A model generated the notes under the pieces. That model searched no databases and had not been told where the DNA came from. It was given only the letters and a program-made list of their open reading frames with translations. From contig JAKQSH010000133.1 of assembly GCA_029570245.1 (NCBI GenBank), positions 1 through 7,615 of the forward strand: 7,615 bases of DNA. The letters are read 5' to 3'. This DNA is from Deltaproteobacteria bacterium. GTDB taxonomy: Bacteria > Myxococcota_A > SURF-8. Positions 1 through 4,809 of the stretch are shown one piece after another. The translations under genes were made by a program, and so were the position numbers. Position 1 is the stretch's first letter, and every line of letters begins with the position of its first letter.

Positions 1-36
1 CCTGATCCTGATCCTGATCCAGACCCTGACCAGGAC
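1..36 (+). repeat. CCTGAT-type hexanucleotide repeat encoding a Pro-Asp linker
   Basis: There are three exact copies of CCTGAT, then the variants CCAGAC, CCTGAC and CAGGAC. In frame they read as Pro-Asp pairs ending Gln-Asp. The array meets the window edge, so its full length is unknown. Such spacers usually separate a membrane anchor from folded domains, and the exact hexamers could change in number by slippage without shifting the frame. Confidence 0.8.
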
Positions 37-2079
37 ACCAGCTGTCAGAACATCACCGACGGATACAAGATAGACCTCAATTTAGAAACCGTTCAGCTTA
101 CCTGCCGAGCCAAAACCGGCGGCGAAATATATGTCGATCCAAGCAATCTGAGTCGCATATACGTGCGCGACGCGCTTTCCGGCAGCCAACCCATAATTTA
201 CAACAATTTCTCAAACGGCGGCACGCTGCCGGCAGTCGAAATGATTAAAGGCCGCTATCATTTCCTGGCCATGAACGGCCTCGGTCAACGGGAAACGGTA
301 CTCGAAAATGTCGATCTTCAATCCAACACCACGCTGGATGTGCCCTTCCCGATGGTGAGTTTCTCCGTAACTCTTACCAAAAACGGAATGCCCTTCCCCA
401 CACTCGACCAGCAGTATCGCGGCAATCTGATTGTAAAAATCAGAAACATAGGTAAAGAAGTCAAAAAGAACACTGTCGGCAACGGCATAAATACTTTCGC
501 TTTCCAGATGTTCCCTGCTGCGGTGGATATCGTTTTTGAAGGCTATCTCAACAACAGCTCGTCGTCATATCAGCGCGAAACGCTTATCAGCAACAAGCAG
601 ATAGCAGGAGGCGAGACGATCGAAATAGACCTTGAAACGGTTTCCGTAAGCGGTGCGATAAAGATAAACGGCGCTAATCCGCCTTCATCAACGGAAGACC
701 GCGGTGAAGTCTGGTTTATAAACAGCATCAAAAAAGACCGTTTCCCTTTCTGGCCTCTGGGCAGCAGCGGCGCAGTCGGGTTCTCGCGTGAAATAATAGT
801 CGGCAATTATCAGGTGGCTTTCGCCGGACCGGGAATCAGCGGCAATAATTATCTGTGGAAATCCACAGAAATACTTGGGCTTGACGACGATGAAAGCGGC
901 ATGAGCATCGACATTCCGCGCTATGAACTGAGCGGAGAAATCACAGCCGGAGGCGAAACGCTGCCGGATCATTTATTCCTTGATCGCGGCATTGTTTACC
1001 TCAAAGAAAAGAACAGCTCCGAAAAATTCGTGCTGTGCGATCTCGGATTCGAAGATGCGGCGACCTTCGACATCGAAGTCGGTCCAGGCTCCTACGAACT
1101 GTATTACGAAGGCAACCTGCTCGACGACGAGTGGTTTGTTCTGTACACATACCCAAGCACTGTTCACACTTATATTTTCAACAACAACTTCACCGTCAAT
1201 TCCGACATGCCGAACCACGACATCGACATGCCGGTGGTGAATGTGAACGGAACAATAAAGCTTAACGGCCTGCCGTACAGTGACCTAACCGACGGGCAAT
1301 ACCTGACGATCAAATATCTGGACAACTACTCTTATACGGCGGTTCAGCATCTCGGCAGCCTGGCGGAATCGCGGGCAAGCTACAGCACACGCCTGTTCGC
1401 AACGGACTACGATTCAATGCGTTACATGGGCTCGGCCATACTTGGCACTTACGCCGAGTTTTATGTAAAAGACGGCTTCAGCGTCAGTCAGAGCAGCAAA
1501 GTCGTTGATGTAAATATAGTCACCAAAAACGTCGGAATCACCGTCACCGTAAACGGCGGAGCCAGAACACTGCAATCATTTATTGATGACGGGTCACTGA
1601 CGCAGGCCGGAATCTACGTCATCGACAGGGATGTATACAACCGCACCACCGGCGATACTGAAATGACTCAGAATCGTTTCGAATTTGTGCGCACGCCAGC
1701 ACTCTACACTTTTATCCTGCGACTGGTGAGCGGCAACAATTACATGGAATATCCGCTGCTTTCCGACTTCGAGCTGACCAGGAACGAAGAATTCAGTTTC
1801 GATATTGACCTGATGCATATAAGTTACGAAGTGCGCAAAGACGGCCTGCAGATGCCGGATTCCACCAACAGTCAATCACGCGGAAACATTCAGATTCGTT
1901 CAAAGGCCGATGCGAACCAGATAGTATATCTGCCGTTCAGCAACACCGGGCCGGCAACCGGAGACATGTGGGTGGTTGTTGACGACACGGAATACAGTCT
2001 GGTTTTCTCATCCGGCTATGGGCAGGCATTCCAATTCATAATCTGGAAATATCTGGGGTGCGCTAATTTCGACAGGTGA
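1..2079 (+). CDS. Exported multi-repeat beta-sandwich protein, probable lipoprotein (5' partial)
   Basis: The frame is open from base 1 to the TGA at 2077-2079, giving 692 visible residues; the true start and any signal peptide or lipobox lie upstream. A GTG at 163 is only an internal valine and should not be taken as the start. Residues 1-12 are a Pro-Asp repeat linker, the usual spacer after a lipidated Cys or signal peptide in deltaproteobacterial surface proteins. From about residue 30 to the end come roughly seven tandem units of 90-105 residues. Each has a 'VxxxGxIxxNG' type opening strand, a central 'RGxIxI' strand, a 'GxYxLxFxG' strand and a closing 'DIDxP' strand, a pattern like transthyretin or carboxypeptidase-regulatory beta-sandwiches. 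The last unit lacks the closing strand and ends near a lone Cys. No catalytic motif is visible. It lies 3 bases before the DUF4056 gene, so the two are probably co-expressed. Exported location is inferred; function is unknown. Confidence 0.85.
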   Translation, partial: PDPDPDPDPDQDTSCQNITDGYKIDLNLETVQLTCRAKTGGEIYVDPSNLSRIYVRDALSGSQPIIYNNFSNGGTLPAVEMIKGRYHFLAMNGLGQRETVLENVDLQSNTTLDVPFPMVSFSVTLTKNGMPFPTLDQQYRGNLIVKIRNIGKEVKKNTVGNGINTFAFQMFPAAVDIVFEGYLNNSSSSYQRETLISNKQIAGGETIEIDLETVSVSGAIKINGANPPSSTEDRGEVWFINSIKKDRFPFWPLGSSGAVGFSREIIVGNYQVAFAGPGISGNNYLWKSTEILGLDDDESGMSIDIPRYELSGEITAGGETLPDHLFLDRGIVYLKEKNSSEKFVLCDLGFEDAATFDIEVGPGSYELYYEGNLLDDEWFVLYTYPSTVHTYIFNNNFTVNSDMPNHDIDMPVVNVNGTIKLNGLPYSDLTDGQYLTIKYLDNYSYTAVQHLGSLAESRASYSTRLFATDYDSMRYMGSAILGTYAEFYVKDGFSVSQSSKVVDVNIVTKNVGITVTVNGGARTLQSFIDDGSLTQAGIYVIDRDVYNRTTGDTEMTQNRFEFVRTPALYTFILRLVSGNNYMEYPLLSDFELTRNEEFSFDIDLMHISYEVRKDGLQMPDSTNSQSRGNIQIRSKADANQIVYLPFSNTGPATGDMWVVVDDTEYSLVFSSGYGQAFQFIIWKYLGCANFDR
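88..2076 (+). repeat. About seven degenerate tandem beta-sandwich repeats within the first gene
   Basis: This is a protein-level repeat with no obvious nucleotide conservation. Unit boundaries, in residues counted from base 1, are about 30-118, 119-214, 214-307, 307-412, 412-509, 509-606 and 606-692. Recurring landmarks are the Asn-Gly or Gly-Gly turn after the first strand (KNG, ING, AGG, LNG, NGG, KDG) and an Arg-Gly followed by an alternating strand (RGNLIV, RGEVWF, RGIVYL, RGNIQI). A Gly or aromatic strand near the middle and a closing Asp-Ile-Asp motif also recur. The boundaries were judged by eye and could shift by 5-10 residues. Confidence 0.7.
2074..2079 (+). promoter_or_regulatory. 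Shine-Dalgarno AGGTGA overlapping the upstream stop codon
   Basis: AGGTGA matches the 3' end of 16S rRNA, and its last three bases are the TGA stop of the first gene. The AGG core lies 6 bases before the ATG at 2083 and 12 before the in-frame ATG at 2089, which favours 2083 as the start. The overlap suggests translational coupling, with ribosomes finishing the first gene re-initiating on the second. Confidence 0.75.
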
Positions 2080-2082
2080 CGC

Positions 2083-4242
2083 ATGAATATGACGCACTTT
2101 TTTCACACTGGCCGCCGCCTGAGCGCGGCGGTCGTTTTCTGTCTGCTGACGCTCGGCACGGTCACACTTCATGCCGCCGACAGCACTCCGGCTCCGCTGT
2201 GCTGCGAAGAACAATCCCAATATGAGGCGCAGAATGAAGAATTCAGCGATGGGTTAAAGGTCGAAAAGTTCATCAAACCACCACGACTGCGCGCCTGCTG
2301 CGCTTTCGGACATGATCTGCGAACCAGCATTTCCGGTTCGGCGGTGCCGGTCAAACTCGACAACATAGTTTATCCCGACCGGCTCGGTCAGCATTCGTAC
2401 CAGAGAAAAGACCTCGACAGCGAAATGACCGGTCTTATTTACACCTGTCGCGGCGGAGTTATCGACCTGGCGCACATCCGGGACTATGCAGACTGGACGG
2501 CCTACCTTTTCGAGCGCATCCGGCTGGTGCTGGGCTCTTCGGTAATAATTCCGCTACCTTTCGAAGCAGCAGAACGTGAAGTGGTGCTCCGTCCCCTGAA
2601 TGTTTCTCTGTCGCCTGCAGAGCGCGACGAGTTGGCCCTGCTTCTGGCGCAGCGCATCTCCTTTCAGCTTTCGGTCTGGCATGAAATCGCAACCTGGTAC
2701 GACTACCGCAGTGTTCCGATGTTCTCCGAGCGCCTTTCGTCGTTTTCACCGGAAGACCTGTTCTCGAACGCCGTCGGCGCAGAACTGGGAGCGCGCGCCC
2801 TGCGTTCGGGCCGCGAATACAATGAAGCCATGGACAGCGCCCTGGCAGAAATGGTGCATCAACTGGCCCCGCTGCCGAACTCGTACACAAAAAAAACTCT
2901 CGATGCGGTTGACGGCATCTGGTGGGACAGAACGAAAATGCTGCCCGACATGGCCATGGTTACGCGACGCAACATGGATGTCAGCGACAATATAAAACCA
3001 TGGATAATTACCGGAAAATATTCGCCCTATTGCGCAGGGCGCGACGACCAGCCGGCAGAAATGGCTGTTCCGACCGAAGGCCCCGGCGGGATAAAACTGA
3101 AAGAACAGTATGAACTGCGCTTCAGAGTCAGACACGAAGCCATACCGAACTTCATCCCGCCGGATAACGGCAAAGAATGGATCGGTGAAGACGATTATCC
3201 ATGGATAATAGAAAACATAAGGCGTGATGTAAAAGCCATGTTCGGCCCATATGGCGATAAAAGCGGCATGGACACTTACGAACTGGGAGTTGCGCGTCAG
3301 TATTCATCCGAGTTCGACCCTGAAATGCCATGCGGCGCCACCGATAAAGACTGCAAATTCACCCGCCACGAGGAAATGAACGGCATAAGAATCGGCAAAA
3401 TCCGTGTGGCAGGCGGCAATTTCGCCGGAATGTTCTTCGGTGTCACCCTGGCCGAAGGAACCACCATGGGCGGCCTTTTCAATGTGCTTTCGCTCAACTC
3501 TGCCGTAGCCTTCACCGACGGTGCGATTTCGATGCACGTAAAAGGCGCCGAAAGCCCGGTGCTGTTTTTCTGCGCCATGGAAGCAGAAGACGGTTCGGGC
3601 AGAAAAGAAATAGATTATCCATTTGTGAATCCCTTCAACGTCAAATGCGTACCGGGCTCCTACTGGGGTTTGCGCCTTGAGTTGCTGGAGCTCATGTATC
3701 TGGGCGGCGATGGTCTGGACAGCTACGGATTCAGACCGGTGGAAGCCGGAATTGTCTTTACCCCGCTCGGCAACGGATTCACGCCGGAATTTCTGAAACG
3801 ACGCCTGCTGTTTTCGCTGGGGCTTACACCAGAAATCATCGACACCGCAGGTACAAGTGCTGCGAAATCGCTGGCCGGATATTTCACCGTCACCAGTGAA
3901 GAGTTTTTCCTGAATGACCGTGTAAACTACAAGCTTTTCGGCAGTATCCGCGACGACCTGACCGAAGTGCGGCGCTTCAATGTGGAAGGCGGCGCACGCC
4001 TGCAATACAATTATCTGTGGAATCGTCGCGACATGCGCGGCGGCGACCCGCTGCATTCAATTATCAGCTTCGGTGTGGAAGCTTCGGTCAACTACTGGTT
4101 CGATTCCATGCCCAGCATGCCCAGCCTCATAAAATACGCCCAGATCATGCCAAACCGCGACTTCGTCCCGAACGACTGGCATGTCAGCCTGCAGGGAATA
4201 TTGTATGTGGAAACCACAATTCCCAAGCTGGGCATGTTCTGA
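2083..4242 (+). CDS. DUF4056 domain protein with a long beta-rich C-terminal extension
   Basis: A 719-residue protein. Residues 1-32 are a Sec signal peptide: Arg-Arg at 11-12, a hydrophobic core at about 14-28, and cleavage after His-Ala-Ala. Residues about 66-320 carry the hallmarks I recall for DUF4056: CCAFG at 72-76, GQHSY at 102-106, 'LIYTCRGGVIDLAHIRDYADWT' split across 118-139, HEIATWY at 200-206, and a Phe-Ser-Pro-Glu-Asp-Leu-Phe-Ser-Asn stretch at 221-229. His131, His200 and Glu201 are candidate metal ligands or catalytic residues, but this is inference; the family has no established function I can cite. Residues about 430-719 match nothing I know. They contain many alternating hydrophobic/polar strands and end in Phe719, as outer-membrane beta-barrels often do. 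It is probably periplasmic or outer-membrane. It sits between the repeat lipoprotein (3-base gap) and trmO (14-base gap), so likely in one operon. Confidence 0.85.
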   Translation: MNMTHFFHTGRRLSAAVVFCLLTLGTVTLHAADSTPAPLCCEEQSQYEAQNEEFSDGLKVEKFIKPPRLRACCAFGHDLRTSISGSAVPVKLDNIVYPDRLGQHSYQRKDLDSEMTGLIYTCRGGVIDLAHIRDYADWTAYLFERIRLVLGSSVIIPLPFEAAEREVVLRPLNVSLSPAERDELALLLAQRISFQLSVWHEIATWYDYRSVPMFSERLSSFSPEDLFSNAVGAELGARALRSGREYNEAMDSALAEMVHQLAPLPNSYTKKTLDAVDGIWWDRTKMLPDMAMVTRRNMDVSDNIKPWIITGKYSPYCAGRDDQPAEMAVPTEGPGGIKLKEQYELRFRVRHEAIPNFIPPDNGKEWIGEDDYPWIIENIRRDVKAMFGPYGDKSGMDTYELGVARQYSSEFDPEMPCGATDKDCKFTRHEEMNGIRIGKIRVAGGNFAGMFFGVTLAEGTTMGGLFNVLSLNSAVAFTDGAISMHVKGAESPVLFFCAMEAEDGSGRKEIDYPFVNPFNVKCVPGSYWGLRLELLELMYLGGDGLDSYGFRPVEAGIVFTPLGNGFTPEFLKRRLLFSLGLTPEIIDTAGTSAAKSLAGYFTVTSEEFFLNDRVNYKLFGSIRDDLTEVRRFNVEGGARLQYNYLWNRRDMRGGDPLHSIISFGVEASVNYWFDSMPSMPSLIKYAQIMPNRDFVPNDWHVSLQGILYVETTIPKLGMF

Positions 4243-4245
4243 GAA

Positions 4246-4250
4246 AAGGA
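4246..4250 (+). promoter_or_regulatory. Shine-Dalgarno AAGGA setting the trmO start
   Basis: AAGGA ends 6 bases before the ATG at 4257. It lies in the 14-base gap after the DUF4056 stop codon. The frame is open further upstream, to 4017, but that extension runs inside the DUF4056 coding region, has no ribosome site and does not resemble TrmO, so 4257 is the real start. Confidence 0.75.
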
Positions 4251-4256
4251 AAAATC

Positions 4257-4745
4257 ATGTCGGAAATACTTTTCAGTTTCAGGCAGATCGGTGTAATTCA
4301 TTCTCCGCACAAAGAAGCAGAAGGCACACCTATTCAGCCCTGTTACGCCTCAGGGGCCGAAGGAACAGTCGAACTGTTTCAGGAATATGCAGAAGCGCTT
4401 GACGATATAGAAGGATTCGAGCGCATCTGGCTGCTGTATGTTTTCAATCGCTCAGACGGCTGGCAGCCGAAGGTTATTCCCTTCAGGGACACAAATCCAC
4501 ACGGAATTTTCGCGACCCGTGCGCCCCGACGCCCCAATCCGCTGGGAATTTCATGCGTGCGCCTGCTGAAAGCTGATGGTTTGAAACTACATGTGAGAGA
4601 AATCGACATTCTTGACGGCGCGCCTCTGCTGGACATAAAACCATATGCACCGCAATACGATTCATACCCGCAGGCCAGAGCGGGCTGGCTGGATTCCGCC
4701 GCTTCACCGCTGGAGTTCGCCGACCGTCGCTTCGAAAAAAGATAA
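4257..4745 (+). CDS. trmO: TrmO / TsaA-family tRNA (t6A37) N6-methyltransferase, short form
   Basis: A 162-residue protein of the TsaA/UPF0066 family. In characterised members TrmO uses S-adenosylmethionine to methylate N6-threonylcarbamoyladenosine at position 37 of certain tRNAs (m6t6A) in the cytoplasm. The N-terminal 'IGVIHSPHKE' strand (11-20) is typical. 'IEGFERIWLLYVF' (51-63) matches the family's core strand. The signature GIFATRAPRRPNPLGIS occupies 83-99 with the expected Arg-x-x-Arg-Pro-Asn. DILDGAPLLDIKPY at 117-130 is the second conserved block. E. coli TrmO is about 235 residues with an extra C-terminal domain; this one stops after the core, so it is the short form. All family motifs look intact. 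It is the last gene of the apparent operon, followed 5 bases after its stop by a terminator hairpin. Its link to the two envelope genes is probably only positional. Confidence 0.93.
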   Translation: MSEILFSFRQIGVIHSPHKEAEGTPIQPCYASGAEGTVELFQEYAEALDDIEGFERIWLLYVFNRSDGWQPKVIPFRDTNPHGIFATRAPRRPNPLGISCVRLLKADGLKLHVREIDILDGAPLLDIKPYAPQYDSYPQARAGWLDSAASPLEFADRRFEKR

Positions 4746-4750
4746 TACAA

Positions 4751-4780
4751 GAAGCGGCGGCGCTTGCGCGCCGCCGCTTC
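4751..4780. terminator. Strong GC-rich hairpin between convergent genes (bidirectional terminator)
   Basis: A perfect 13-bp stem has arms 4751-4763 and 4768-4780 and a TTGC loop. It lies 5 bases after the trmO stop and about 30 bases past the stop of the - strand gene. Read on the - strand it is followed by a T-rich stretch ending in six Ts (4750 down to 4735), a good intrinsic terminator for the 850-residue protein gene. On the + strand the downstream sequence is only moderately T-rich, so termination of the trmO operon there is likely but less canonical. Confidence 0.85.
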
Positions 4781-4809
4781 GATATTTATCAGTATTTCAC
4801 ATATCTGCT

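Noticed and set aside
2459..2890. 143-residue - strand open frame opposite the DUF4056 gene
   Set aside because: It is Arg/Pro/Ala-rich with no motif, typical of the antisense of a GC-rich coding region, and it lies opposite conserved DUF4056 residues.
4017..4256. Possible 80-residue N-terminal extension of TrmO
   Set aside because: It lies inside the DUF4056 coding region in another frame, has no ribosome site and no TrmO similarity. The ATG at 4257 has a well-placed AAGGA.
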